Assembly: GCF_016808335.1 (NCBI RefSeq)
Contig: NC_053141.1
Coordinates: 20,281,756-20,345,755, forward strand
Direction: 5' to 3'
Source: Panicum virgatum
Lineage: Eukaryota > Streptophyta > Magnoliopsida > Poales > Poaceae
DNA length: 64,000 nucleotides
Positions 43,459 to 56,838 of this stretch are shown here, in pieces; positions within the stretch are counted from its first letter, which is position 1, and each line of letters starts with the position of its first letter. The notes beneath the pieces were generated by a model that worked only from the letters and a program-made list of their open reading frames with translations, did no database searches and was not told where the DNA came from. Made by a program: the position numbers and the translations under genes.

Positions 43459-46400
43459 CTATTCAGGTGGTGGCAACAAGAATACAAAGCCTGAGTTCTC
43501 CCGTATCAATGGAGGTGGCTCAATGTCAGATATGTCAATCTGTTGCATGGATTTGGATATGTCATCGACGGAGAATGGTATGCTGCATTACAGAGGAAGG
43601 AAAGTCACATAAGAAGAGCACTTCAAATAGGTAGGATAGGGCAAACAATTGTTAGGAGCAAAGAGATAGTAACCTTGAGTCATCATCTAGCAGAAATGAA
43701 TTGCTAACAGGATTGTTGGAATCTTCTGTCATTAACACTCTCATGTTTGATATAACCTAATACAATAAATCATATGTACTCAGTTCTTGTCCAGGTGAAA
43801 TGAAATACACAATGCAATACGGTGTGAACCTTACCTCTGGCGAGACGCTATGTGTTCCATACTTGTCATCCCAGTACATAGTACTAATCCTGTATAGTTG
43901 TTGTATGCTAAGCACCTGAAAAATAAGTCAAGAGGTTGTTAACAATTTCCATGGAAATCCATCTTTTGTTACCAAAGCAGATAAAAGAAAATTAGGCAAT
44001 AGCTATTTCTCCCTTACCGGACAAAGGTCATGACTTATTTCATCCAGTGTTTTTTTTGGCTTTTGATGAATTACCTGTAATAGAAATATGCATGAATACT
44101 GTATATTTTCTTGATTTGGCTATTTTTCATGCTGCAAGATACACTTTCTATATCACATCTTGAACGGTCTTTACTCATGTTTCATTGTACAACTTCTCCT
44201 GCCAGCAATAACCTAACTACTTTGTTGGTAACAAAAAAAATTTCATGCCAGAAATTATTGGAGGAAATTGGTTAAAAAATTACCAGGAAACCAATAGCTT
44301 GTCTAATATGTTTAAGCTCATCCCAAGCTGAACCTGCATACTATAAGTAGAAAAAGCACTAGATGAGAAATCAATATTGATGCTTAGTTGCAAGCGTTTG
44401 AACATTAAAACCACATTCTATTTTATCTTTATTCTGTATTTTAAATAGAAAATATCTTATCTTTATCTTTTTTTGCGATGAGTATCTTATCTTTAATTCA
44501 TTTTGCCATTGTAAAAAAAAGCATAAATATAAATACTGACATGTGGACATAAGGTCTGGATTATATAACACATTTTGTGCAATCTTGCTTCATGAATATA
44601 TTTATATTGTCTAGCATCAATCGAGACATGTTACGAAATAATAGCTAATGATACCTCATCAGTAGCCCTATAGCACCAATGTTCAAGTTCAGCTAATCCC
44701 GCTTTTACATATTCACCATTACTGAATGAACAGCACTCCCTTCTCAATAGCAAACTGAAGACAGACAGACAGACGCATCATCAAAGAAAACTCAATAAGA
44801 CATTTGTCAGGTTTGGCAAGTCAATGTTAAGCAGGTGCTCTGTTTCTTATGTTTTACCTGTTAAATAGTTGTACGTTGATAAATGAGAATATTTGAGTGA
44901 ATACTTTTCGGACCAAGAAAGGAGGAACCTGCAGTAGCGATAATTATAAGCAAGCCATGGTGAATTCATTATACAGCTTTAATTAAGTTTCTTATAATCA
45001 CGCAAAAAAATTATATGAATAGTGCCCTTGAAACTGTTTAAAAGATTTATCCTAATAAATGAAGGTAAGGAAACTTTAGACTGACATTGTTCACTTTCAG
45101 TATGTTCAAGAAATTTCCTAGGCTCTTCACAATCCCTTGCCAGTGAGCAATTAAAGCCTGCTGGGCAGCAGTATTGGTGTTTGAACGTGAAGATCCTTTC
45201 ATTAAGCTTGCCCTTGATGTCCTTGGGGCCTGTAGTGTTTGCATTAGAATGGAGAATTACATTAAGCCATCACATAGACAAAATAAGGTACACATATTGG
45301 TCATCCCACAACACACAAAATGTACGAAAAATATGGCTATTGTTCTCTGTACTCAGAAATCACGAATACCTGAATACACAAACCAAGCAAGGGAGAAATC
45401 TCTTTCTTCAAATTATCCCGAATCATTCCATATATCTTCTCCACATATGCTGTAAGCTGTTGTTTAAACAGTAAAGCGGGATACTTGGCTTCAACTTGCC
45501 TCAGTGTTTCAACTCCACTAACCATGCTTCCATTTATGAGAGAGAGATTTACACCTTGTGGAGTTCCTCTGAAGCTCTGAAATTAGAAAAGGAGTAACAG
45601 GTTCATTCTTAATTAACTATGAAGCCTGTAATGCCCAGTCCCAAATATGGCTAAGTTCTACTCGCACGTTGAGTAAAACATGTACTCACACGCTTTCGTC
45701 CTCACTTTGCGTAAAAGGGTTAACCGAGTGGTTGAAATGCACTTGACACTTGAGTTTATATGTTGGTGAGACTCACTCTCAACTAACAAGGTGGGATAAC
45801 TCCCCACATATGTCATGTCACTCATACTTGGGTCACTAGTGGGCTCAAATCCATCCTTGTTGGGCCGGGATGTCACATTCACCCCTAAAAGACCCGAGGA
45901 CAATTGACCAGAAACTTTCCCTCTTAGCATACGCCGTCCATGCGCCAAGTACAAGCACATAATGCCTTGCCGTGCGACCACACAAGGATCCACACGCGCC
46001 ACATGTCCGCGTCCCTAGAACGCACACGCACGTGTAAACGTGAGGGTCGGCTAACACCAATTGTAACTCCCCCAGTCCCAAATATGGCTAAGTTCTACGC
46101 ACGTTGAGTAAAACACGCACCCACACCAACCCCACTTACCCTTTTGTCCTCGCTTCGCGTAAAAGAGTTAACCCGGAGGTTGAAATGCACTTGGCACTTG
46201 GATTTATATATTGGTGAGACCACTAGTGGGCTCAAATTCATCCTTGTTGGGCCGGTATGTCACAAAGCCTTAGTTAACGAAGAACAAAATAGAAGGATGG
46301 CAGAAATCTGAACATATACCTGTGTCATTCGTCCAAAAAGTGTAGCAGATGACGATCGTCGACGCTGTGGAGCCATACCGGTTGATCCACTAGCCTTTAA

Positions 46401-46914
46401 TGTCCTTTGAAGCAATAGCAATAGTGTTGAAGCATTTGAAAGCCAATATGCTAAAACTTCATTGTTGTCTTGTGTCTGGATATCGCAGAAAAAAAAAGAT
46501 ATTATGATGCTTGAGCATCAGTGCAGATAATTGTAAGAAAGTTGCACACGTCATTGTAACCTCAATTGCATGTCCTATGGTTTGAATGATGCGATCAAAA
46601 ACACTTGTCCGTTCTACTTCAAATGATCTCCAATGAAGAAGGCATTTATATATAATACAAGCAGCAACTGGCCGGTTCCCAGCATAGCCTAAATGCTGTG
46701 CAATACACCTAATTAATAGATCTTGATTTTCCTGTAAAGGTTCTGAACATATTAGTTGAAAGATAAAAGAGAAAAATGAACCTAAAGGATCTATGCCATA
46801 ATTATAAAGGGTGAATTAGATAGCAGATCACACCTGTTGCTTCTCATTAAGAGATTTTTGTGGCTTATCGTCGATGTCATATTCCTTTTTCGGAGAGGAC
46901 GTATTATTGGACTC
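43459..46914 (-). other. Myosin XI globular-tail exons 28-39
   Basis: Exons: 46914-46834, 46731-46561, 46475-46320, 45576-45370, 45229-45086, 44928-44858, 44754-44655, 44340-44284, 44074-44018, 43915-43835, 43756-43674, 43582-43459. The tail (dilute domain) selects cargo. Recognisable blocks are [64 protein letters not shown] and [17 protein letters not shown]. The last exon ends [12 protein letters not shown]. Confidence 0.93.
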
Positions 46915-49900
46915 CTAAAGCACCAACAAAGAAACAATGGTTAATTTTGATGACTATTCACTAATTTAGTATTTGTTCTTAATGTATAGAAATGAACTCA
47001 CTAGAATTATTTTTGGATCATTGCTTGATACTTGAACATTTTCAGAACTCCTCTGTAAACAAGCAAAAGGTTCAAATAATTGATTGCTTATCCGAATATG
47101 GAAGGGGAAAAAACACAACAACACTCACTTGTAAATTGGACTTAGAGCGGCCAGATAGAATTTTGCTTGGAGCCATTGAGACAGCTTGCTGACGGAGCAC
47201 TTTATTTTCAGATTCCACATTAGCGAGTTTCTCCTCTAGCCTGAATGAGAATATGCAAACCACATACACATAAGGTGAGGATTGGATATTGGATAACATA
47301 ACAGCAATACATATTTTTCAAAAAATGATCAAACCAAGTTAAACCTGCTAGGTAGAACCATAGAAGAGTAAACAAACACTACAACGATTAGCACAGAAGG
47401 ACAAAAGAAAGAAGTTTCAGTGAAAATAACATAAAAGGAAAATAGGAGCATGTGAATTGCATAACCTTCTCAGGTAGTCCTGAAATTGGCGCATTTTTAT
47501 TTCAGTCTCTTCTAGTCTCTTTTGCTTTTCTTCATTTGCTTGTTCTTCTTCAGAGCGTTTCTTTTCTAAATCTTCAGCTCTCTGTTTCTCTGATTGTAAT
47601 GAGTTCTACAAAAAATGGAATCAGATGTCATAAAATGGGTACAAGTATTAAATCATTTAAATATAAAGTGATTAGGTTTATCTGGTGGTGTGTTATTGAA
47701 GAAATGATAGAACAAGCAATGCTAGGATATTTAAGACAACAATGGTTGCAGACTACAAACCTTAAGTTCTTGCACCTCTGTTGTCAAGGAATCAATCTTT
47801 TCGGTGTCTTGGACGACAACCTGAGTTTCCTGCACTACAGGAGGTGCTTCTACAATAGTCTTAGCAGCTTCCCGTTCCTTGATAAGCATTGTATTTGACT
47901 CCTCCAGTTTAGCTTGCAATGCTTCCATAGAGCTCTGCAGTTTTGACAACTCCTGAGCTTTTGCTTCTTCCAAGTCTGTCTGTATGCACATACAATGATT
48001 TATGTTAAATAATTGATATAATAGATAATATATTAATATATCAGTTCATGTACAAAACTATACAATGCAATATGTTTTACTGCTTAGAAGCGCTTACAAG
48101 GTGGAAGATATAAGAAAAAACAAATATGTTTACAATAATACCCTTAGCCGTTTCTCTAACTGTACACGCCATGTAAGTTCTTCTACTTTCTTTTCAAGTT
48201 TGTCCTTTGCTTCTTTGAGGGCACCTGTTTCTCTTGCTTCCTGGAGTAAAGATGGTAGCAAATTACAATGCATTAGATATGACAACCATTTACATTCTTC
48301 GATGGCGCCGCCTCATTCCCAACTTATTGACCTAATGCTTCTCATATACTCTCCTCTGCCATGCAGCTAAATTTTTCAAAGCATAAAGTTTCGTGAAAAG
48401 GATCATAATAGTAGTGCATTTACTAGCATACAATGCATACCATTTTGAGTTTCTTGAGTTCTTTCCTTGCAATTCTTCCCCTCCATCTGCATTGTGCAAC
48501 AATGGCAGCACATTTCAACTTCCTATGGTAGGAATGAGCCCTGTGGCACCTATAACGAGCCTGCCATGGAGAGCCAGGGCATTCAGGTACGTATTATTTA
48601 TTAGAGACAATAGCCAATATGTGTTGCATTATTGTTTATAGTAACTCAAAATCACCTGAATCGTAACTGCTGCCTTAGATTGCTTCTTAAATCTGAACTC
48701 ATTTCTTGCTGCCATTGCTCGCAATGCAGTTTGCACAACAAGAACAGAAGCATATTGGAGTTTGTAGGACCTTCTTGCCTGATGCCTACGTTGATTTTTC
48801 TGAACTTTGATGGCAGCTGCTTCCCTTCGCATGTTATCATATAGTTTACAAGCCAGTCTTCCTAAAACACAAAGCATGATATTGTTAATTTGTTAGTTAA
48901 GTCAATAATGTTAGGGATAGAGTTAATTATATGCCAGACATACCTCTCCATATTGCCTGAACACATACAGATGCTTTCCTCAAGGAAAGGAACTTCTTCC
49001 GCATGATATGTGTCCGCATCTTCCCCTGGATTGTTTTTGCTGCAGCACTGAGTACTTCAGTCCTCCTAGCATCTAATTCAGCCATCTGACCGGCTCTCAG
49101 GAAAACTTTTGTTTTCCCTATCTGAGAAATATAAATCATGTTAATGTGATGAAAATTAGCAACAACTATCAAGGTCTTGTATTAATCTTGTTTCTACTTT
49201 TATGATTGCATGTAAACATCCAAGCAAGCTCTACAAAATAAGTCAACGAGTTTTAAGCAGAAAATGTTCCTTTGCTAGATCATTAATGGCTAAAATGTAG
49301 GTTAGACTTTAAATTTGCTTCAGAAAACAAATATCGCGATAAGATGAGTGGATTTGAGTTCGTGTTACCTGAAAGCCCGCAAGCCCCTTCTTTTCCAAAA
49401 TCTTCTTGCATGCAGCCTTTTCATCGGTACTACTGATATTTAAAATAGCAGCTCTATTAGAACTTAGAAGCACTAAGAAACTACAAATCCAAAAAAATTC
49501 AACAAAAGGACTTACTTTCCTTCAAGGGCCTCTGGTGCAAGTATTCCAAATCGATGCAAAAACTCATAAAACGTGCGACGTGTAGGATACCCAGCACAAC
49601 TAATTCTGATTGCCTCAAGTACACCCTGATGGTGGCATGTGATTTAGTCAGGATATATAGGAAGACTCAGATTTAGAAAACATAAATCATTGTTCAAAAT
49701 CACTTACACCACAACGCAACTGTTGCATGACATTAACATTCTCAAAAATTGCTGGTTTTAGGACATTATTTGGTTTCACGCATCTAATATAATGGGGTTC
49801 TGTAGAATTCAATGTGTCCATAAGGGCTTGAAGTTGTTGCTGCCAGATGGAAAGCATAGATAACGAAAAATCAGTAATGCATAATAGAAAACTAGAGGGG

Positions 49901-52900
49901 AAAATAAATGGGATAGGTGAATTTGACCTTAAAGCGTGCTCCAATGGAAGAGAACTTGGAAGATTTAGATGTCTCCTCTGGCAGAGGTGGAAATAATCCA
50001 GAGATGAATGAGCATTTAGAAGCACTTAGTAGTTCCTGGTGCTCTGCCACAACATAGTCTTTATTTTTGTCAAGGAATTGATCAGACTGGTACAACACCT
50101 GAATATACCACAATTCCGTAAGCATTGGCTAACATCAGAATAGAGAATAATGTCCTGATGTAATTTATTTTGATCAACAAAAGCTACCTCTCCAGCATAG
50201 TGGCAGATTGTAAAGTCCGTTCGAGATAGCTTTGGTTTGACAAAACGTTTGTGTCTTTGAAAAGTTTGGTAAAGCTTCTGGGCAAACGTCTCATGTGTTG
50301 ACTTGGGAAACATACTTAATGAAATTGAAAAAAAAAGAGAGATAAATCATGTTGTCATCTACTTAGTGGTCATAAACTCAACTACATCACACATGAAAGA
50401 CAAGAAAGATGATTAGCGAGCATACCATGCCTCATCAAGAAGTGCAATCACACCCCCAGGTTTCTGCAAATGTGGAAAATATAAAAATAGAAGTTATTAG
50501 TCTCACTTATTGTTAACCTAGTAATAAATGTAAAGAAATAAATGAGAATCCATTGGAAAACTAGGTGTTAAAGATTTTGACATCTAAAACAAGTACAACA
50601 AAAGGGAGTTCAGCATCTTTCCCTAGCAAAACCAAGGATCCTTTGCCTTGCTTGGGCTTTTCCAATGAATCACCTTACTGTGGCATCAATTTATGAGTAT
50701 CAGATGCTCGTTCTGATGTATTCAATTTTGTTGGAGATTTTAACAAAAAGCTATTGACTTCTAACCAAGAGTATATGTAAGTTATTCCCCACCTTTTCTG
50801 AGCTTTAGATTAAACTACTAATTAAATTTAGATTTGTTTCATGTATACCTTCTCAATAAGGTCAAGAACATCTTGATTATCAACAAACTCAATGTAGCTC
50901 CAATCAATTTGTTCTTTAGTGTACTCTTCTTGTTCCATCTTGAAAACGTGCTGAAAAGAACACAAATAATTTTCACATTAATGTGTTTTCTTTTGGTTGA
51001 TAAATTGCTAGTGGATCTGGAACACATGAAACATTCCTTGTGAATAAATGTTACCTGATTGAAATGTTGTTGCAACTTCTCATTTGTATAATTAATACAG
51101 AATTGCTCAAAACTGCATAAATTATGATTCGTTATATTTTGAGAAAGAATACAGTGGATTGTAGATACATGACTAAACTACAGTAAAGCTTACCTGTTTG
51201 ACTTGAAGCTCTCAAAACCATAGATGTCCAGGACACCAATAAGACATTTAGAGCTAGCATCTTGCCCAATGGAACTATTGATTTTATCAACAAGCCTATA
51301 GAAAAATGATGAGTCACACTGGTGATGCAGTACTCTTTTTTATGTATTGCATACGTAATGCTATGAAACTCATCACAAAGAACAAAATGGCATTATTATG
51401 TTACCAGTCAAACAAGCGAGAATATATTGTCTTTGCCAGACCATCCCTGCTAACAGTAGCATTGTAAGGATCAAGACTCCTTTTTATAACCTCTTCTGGT
51501 GTTACCATGACACGCTTACAAAGTGCATCTTCCAGGGCTCCAGGATTACACCTGACATAGGATACACCTCAACACTCTGTACAAGATGCATATAGTAATA
51601 TCATAAACTATGAAACAAAACCAAAGATATAGGTAGTCACATAAGAAGTTCCGCAGTTGTTTCAAGATGAAACTTTGATTTTTCATCTTTCAAGACTGAG
51701 GAATCAACTTCTTTCCCCTTAGAAAATTCAATATTGCCAATATGAAGGATAGCAGCAACAACCCTAAAAATAGCATCCTGCATACAAATTAAAATTGTAG
51801 ACGAGTGAGAAAAACATGTAGATAGTTAAATGAATACCAAAAGAGCTTAGGAAAATAACTGAGCCACCTGTTCTTGAGTACTGATGCCAACAATATCCAT
51901 TGCTCTTCTCGTCGCCAAATATTCGTGGGCATCGCTTACTCCAACCAACTCATAACAATTTGATTGATTGAGATAGTGAAAAGTCTTAGGACTTCCCAAT
52001 TTGTACTTTTCAACCTCCTGAAAGTTCAACGTCAAAGGATATAGTTTGTATTAATTAAGAACCAAATATCTACTAAATAGTAAAATCAAAATTTGAAATA
52101 CGTGAGAAGGACACCACCCACAAGTGCATTAATGCTCATAACAAATACACAAGGAGAATATAAATCTTTACCTCCTGAGGTGCTGCGCAAAGGAGATAAA
52201 AGCAGTGGTAATTGCGCTCTGGGTCAGATATTTGGCATACACGTGACCTTTCAAGAAGGTAAGTCCTGATCGCAGCACCTGATATTCTCCCATGCTTATC
52301 AAACTGAATCTCGACGAACTTACCAAACCGACTGCACGAAGCATTATGAACGAAAACAATGAGATCCAAACAAATATGCAGCTCTAGGGTTTGGGATACT
52401 TATTTAGAGTTCGCTTACCTGGAATTATTATTTCTGACAGTTTTTGCATTGCCAAAAGCTTCAAGAACTGGATTTGACTGCAAATAAGAGAATAAGCAAT
52501 AAGTATAAAAACCTAATAGTACAATTATCTTGTAAGCAGGGTAAGCACTGAATGTCTTACTTCAAGAACTTGTTGTTCCACTGTTCTTCCTTCAGTTGCA
52601 GCTCGGCCACCCAAATAGGCAAGATACCTCATCAGCATTTTTGTTGTCTCTGTTTTTCCAGCACCACTCTCACCACTCACAAGAATGGCGTTGCTCTTAT
52701 TTTCATTAATCATAGCCCTAATAAATTGCAAGTATGAGACATCTTGTACTCTATAAAGCACCTAAATGTTTCTGGCTATCAGCCTATTTTATTAGTTCAC
52801 TAAAGGTTTTAGTATACAAAACTATATAAGTATTTTTAAAAAAAACGAACTAGTATAAAAACGAGAAAAACTTAACATTTCCCATGCTGGAAACAACGCT

Positions 52901-53802
52901 CAAACCTCCTCTAGCTATCAGACTTACCTGTATGCAACATCTGCCACAGCAAAAACATGTGGACTTAACTCTCCAAACGGTGCTCCCTTATACTGTTGCA
53001 TCATATGGGGATCATATAAATGGGACAATCTTTGGAAAGGATTGACAGCAATGAGAATATTGCCGGTGTATGTCTGCAAACACCAGAAAATGACAGCCAT
53101 TAAAAACATAGACTCAAAGTCTAAAACTGACAGCTACAACAGACACAATAGCACGTTTACAAGGTGATCATGCCGCACTATGTAACACAGGAATGCATGA
53201 ACATACATAGATTTCATTAAGCTCATATCTGATCGCCAAATTCTGCAGCACTCCTGGTTCATGGAGATAGGAAAGTTTTGTCATGTCATCAACTCCACCA
53301 GCAGCTGCTTCCATATCTTTGGGATATAGTTTTGACAAATTTGCAACGATCTACAAATGTGGCAGCACACTGATTAGCAGAGATACAGCAAATTTAAAGC
53401 CCGAAGCAGATTATAAGACCCAACTTATCCATCAATGATAGTTAGCAAAATTCTAATTTATGTTACCTTTTTCCCATTGGTTGCTTGGATCTCCGCCTCT
53501 TCGCCATTGATTTTAACCACCTCTCCATCGACCCAGCAGATAGCAGGGTCCTCAGCCCACACATGAGAGCCCACAATTATATTAACTTTAGTCCCCTGCA
53601 ACCGAAAATTTGGGTGCCTCAGTAATCTCAGGTATCGCCTAGAAGAGTTTCTGAATTAATTTGACAAGTCATTCATAAAACATTTGCATTCCACCAAATC
53701 CGCCATATGCAAAAGCATCAGCTACGACCCGAACAGGTGAACACCGCACCACCATTAATTCCTAGACACCACATTACGCGACGAGAAGAAGGAACTCACC
53801 AT
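43459..53802 (-). CDS. Class XI myosin heavy chain, complete, 39 coding exons
   Basis: Plant myosin XI is an actin-based motor that moves organelles and vesicles and drives cytoplasmic streaming. I followed the reading frame across 38 GT-AG introns from ATG 53802-53800 to TAG 43461-43459, giving 1530 residues, the usual length of the family. The P-loop GESGAGKT is at 156-163, switch I NNNSSRFG at 209-216 and switch II DIYGFE at 434-439, all intact. Six IQ motifs lie at about 735-880, a coiled coil at about 881-1087 and a dilute-type globular tail from about 1115 to the end. No stop or frameshift was seen. The only large intron insertion is a TRIM in intron 30. One acceptor, that of exon 19, is ambiguous by one codon (49432 or 49429). 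Paralogue identity (XI-A to XI-K type) is not assigned. Confidence 0.97.
45627..46264 (-). mobile_element. TRIM-type miniature LTR retrotransposon in myosin intron 30
   Basis: The direct repeats 45627-45877 (251 bp) and 46062-46264 (203 bp) begin TGTAA and end TGTCACA. The flanks AAGCC at 45622-45626 and 46265-46269 are a perfect 5-bp duplication. The interior is 184 bp without an ORF. On the minus strand a TTGGTGTTAGCC primer-like site follows the first LTR and a TTTTAGGGGTGAA purine tract precedes the second, so it is oriented like the gene. Without it intron 30 would be about 100 bases. Confidence 0.9.
47002..48861 (-). other. Myosin XI neck and coiled-coil exons 21-27
   Basis: Exons: 48861-48656, 48560-48441, 48240-48142, 47979-47761, 47605-47466, 47240-47129, 47052-47002. 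Exons 20-22 carry the IQ repeats that bind calmodulin-like light chains ([24 protein letters not shown]). Exons 23-26 give the heptad coiled coil used for dimerisation. Exon 27 is a short, variable linker of 17 codons. Confidence 0.93.
48944..53802 (-). other. Myosin XI motor-domain exons 1-20
   Basis: Exons (high to low): 53802-53800, 53595-53467, 53350-53207, 53073-52928, 52717-52561, 52477-52419, 52331-52172, 52017-51868, 51777-51641, 51551-51405, 51295-51194, 51112-51055, 50950-50849, 50463-50426, 50314-50188, 50098-49928, 49839-49708, 49625-49516, 49432-49369, 49121-48944. They encode the SH3-like N-terminus (WVDGEVVKI), the P-loop in exon 5, switch I across exons 6-7, switch II in exon 11, and the converter with [10 protein letters not shown] in exon 20. 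Exon 14 is only 38 bases. Confidence 0.93.
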
Positions 53803-54853
53803 TTCGCAAGCTCCTGGTGTGGATCAAGGATAATTAGTTGAATAACAATACTATGAGCGAGGGAGTAACCGGACTCATATCTCTCCTTTTTCTTCCACCA
53901 CCAGCGTCGGCGTCTTGGGGGCAGGGGAGGTGGCGCGTCGCAAAAGCGGGGGAGTGGAGAGGGAGATGGCGATGTGTAGAAGGCTGTGTGGAGAGGGAAG
54001 AGGGGGTGGCGGTGAGGTGGAGTACGTGGAGCAGCCATGACCGGCCCCCGCCTCGATCTCTACGGGGCGCCATGCAATCTGCCCCGGTTCGCTCGCTGGT
54101 TTCCATCTACTCCAGAGGATGGGAATCCGTGCATGGGCGGGGTTGCATGTCATTTGTTAGCGACAAAATTTCTAGTTGTTGTTGTCTCGAGAGAAGAGAG
54201 AGAGAGGACGGGATATATGCATGAAAGAGAGATATTTTGCTGAGCCACAGCAAAACAAGTTTGAGAAAACACAGTAAATCTCAAATGGAATATAAAAATT
54301 AAATTTCGGTTGTACCATTGTATGTTTCGTATGAATATCTTTATAATAAGACCATACTTGACAATATTTAGTCATACAATATGAAGAAGTTTTTAATAAT
54401 TAAGCTAGATTTTTGTTTTTGAAGCAGGAACAGATGTTCCGTAAATCTCTCTCTTTGAACGCTTCCACCCAATGTTTTGAGCTTTTCATACAAAATCAAG
54501 GGTAGGCTCAAAGACACGTGTTGGCGTACCTTCATAAAGGAAACAGTAGTCATATGTCCTGCGTATTGCATTTCAGTCTATTTAGTCAACTTAAACTGTA
54601 GCTCACCCGGGGCACTATAGCTAGCATATCTGCTTAAATTTTAAAATTGGCAAAATTCTGTACACCTTGTTGCATGGCCACGGTACTAAAATAAACACCT
54701 GCTAACTGATGAAGTTTGTTCAGACTACACGTCATAAGAGTTTGATCGATCTTAAAATTTTTATCTTCGTCAAAGGATTAGTACGGTCCCTTTGCATATA
54801 GTTTATTCTTGCTATACTTATTCTGTGGCCGTATACTCACGGTGCTCCATGCC
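53803..54853 (-). promoter_or_regulatory. Upstream region of the myosin XI gene
   Basis: 53803-54160 is a GC-rich, CT-rich leader-like sequence on the minus strand. 54160-54853 is AT-rich with no ORF of note. I cannot fix a transcription start; no convincing TATA box stands out. Confidence 0.4.
53834..53878 (-). other. Short upstream ORF in the probable myosin leader
   Basis: A 14-codon frame (MSPVTPSLIVLLFN) ends 31 bases before the myosin ATG. The sequence 53803-54150 is GC-rich, leader-like DNA on the minus strand. Whether it is transcribed as leader is inferred from position only. Confidence 0.35.
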
Positions 54854-55139
54854 TGACCCGGCCCGAGATAACGGCTAAGATCTACTCTACACGTTGAGTA
54901 GACCACACCTGCTAATAAACTCTCTTGCGCTTTCGTCCTCGATTCGCGCAAAAGAATCGATCCGAAGTTACTAGCTTCTCGCGACCGGCTATTTAACTTG
55001 GTCTGCCTCTCGTTCCGTTTCCGGGATGAGACTAACTGGGAAGTACTGTGCCGCTGCTACAGTACCCGTGACGCTACAATAGCCTTTTGCTACAATATCG
55101 CATATTCGGTCCGGCTCAAACGGCCCACGGGCTGTGACA
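54854..55139 (-). repeat. Solo LTR of the same TRIM family
   Basis: Begins TGACCCGGCCC and ends GGGCTGTGACA, flanked by ATGCC at 54849-54853 and 55140-55144. It shares CGGCTAAGATCTAC, CACGTTGAGTA and CTTTCGTCCTCG-TTCGCG-AAAAG with the TRIM LTRs at 45627 and 46062. It lies about 1.05 kb upstream of the myosin start codon. Confidence 0.85.
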
Positions 55140-55289
55140 ATGCCGAAGTGATTATTAGCAGGCATCGGAAACGAGAAACCACGTCCAAACATACAAGGAC
55201 ATACACACAACGGAAACAGTACGTATACTTAAAATACTATGCTTAACCGAATGACACACGAGCATCAAGCCATCAAATTTAGACGTATA

Positions 55290-55441
55290 CTCCTTCCATC
55301 CCAAATTATTACTTGTTTTGATTTTTTTTCAGATACATTAATAATTTTGCTATGCATCTAAATATATATCATGTCTAGGTGCATAGTAAAATTGATGTAT
55401 CTAAAAAAGCCAAAATAACTAATAATTTGAGACAGTGAGAG
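55290..55441. mobile_element. Stowaway MITE (152 bp)
   Basis: Starts CTCCTTCCATCCCAAATTATTAC and ends in its inverse ...AATAATTTGAGACAGTGAGAG, flanked by TA on both sides. This is the standard grass Stowaway structure. Confidence 0.85.
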
Positions 55442-55515
55442 TAGCTAGCTAAAACACCCTGTCATATTGCGCCACATGATCCACACCCATGAACTTCTCG
55501 ACATTTTGTCCTCAT

Positions 55516-56240
55516 CACTACTCCAGTGCACCCATCACTGCCGGTTCAAAATAGCCATCACCGCCATTTTTGGGGGACATTGGATTTACGTCGACGGTAA
55601 AGGATGGGGCTATCACCGCCGGTTCCAGACCCGGCGGTGATGGTTTGGACTGTTCACCGCTGATTCAGAAACCGGCGGTGTTGTCGCAGCCACCGCGCTC
55701 GTCCGCGCATAGCTCCGTGCATCGCCGACGCCACGCTTTGCTGGCGTGCAGCTCCGCATGGCCCTTCAGCCACTGCTAGGTGCCACTGCCGGGCGCGGCC
55801 TAGCGTCCTAGCTATCGTCGCAGATCCGGCCGGGGAAGTAACGGGAAGAAAGATGAGGTAGTGGGAAGGGAGGGAGGGAAGGCAGCATGAGAGATGGTGA
55901 CGGGAAAGAGGTGAGGGGGGCAACAGAGGATGAAGGAAGCGGCGGGAAGAAGAAGGAGGAGGAGGCCGTGGGTGAGTAGAGGACAGTGGTACAAAAAGGG
56001 AGCAGGGAGAAAAGGGAGGGGAAGGAAGGAACGAGGCCACTGGAGAGAGGAGATATATGTGGATAAGATGGAGCATGACCTCATTACTGCCGGGTTGACC
56101 CGGCTTTAAAACCTACACCGCCGGTTCATAATACGACCCGGCGGTGATGACCACTCATCACCACCGGATTTATTTGGAACTGGCGGTCATAGACTATCAC
56201 CATCGGTTTGGTTCAAACCGGTGGTGATGAGCCGTTTATA
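55516..56240. mobile_element. CACTA-like element remnant
   Basis: Starts CACTACTCCAGTG and has many subterminal copies of GCCGGTT or ACCGGCGGTGAT in both orientations (55530-55680 and 56090-56230), the pattern of grass CACTA ends. The centre (55700-56080) is GC-rich and purine-rich without a transposase. A clear right TAGTG end was not found. Confidence 0.55.
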
Positions 56241-56838
56241 ATGACCATATATATTTGTACTAATATAATGCATCAATCATGGATGAAACAAATGAATCAA
56301 ATGAATCAATTCTAGTAGTAGTCATATGTTGGCTAACTATATTCACTACGTGTGGGATTCCTTGTTGCACGAACTAAGATTGTTCGGTGTTGTGCACGAC
56401 CAAGCAAGCACAGGCGGCGGCTCGCGCGGCACGCGGAGGCTAGGAGCTCCGATCGGGTGAGCAATTGGCGGCATGCTGCAGGTCTGGTGGCGTGTGGAGC
56501 TAGTGGCAAGGGTGTGAGCATGCATGCAAGCTGATGCCTCGACCAGCGGGTAGGCTAGAGTCACTACTACAAAAAGAGGCATTGATCCTTTACATTTGTC
56601 CCAGCAAATATTGGACCCGAGACTAAAGAGCCCTTTAGTCCTGGTTTCAAAAGCTAGGGGACCAAAGGGCTCTTTAGTTCAGGTTGGAGCCACCAACCCG
56701 GACTAAAAGTCCATCATTAGTCCCGGTTGGTGGCTCCTGACCCTTTAGTCCCGGTTGGTGGCACCAACCCGGACTAAAGGACCCTTTCGTCCCAGTTGGT
56801 GTTACCAACCCGGACTAAAGGCCCCTCCACACGATAGT

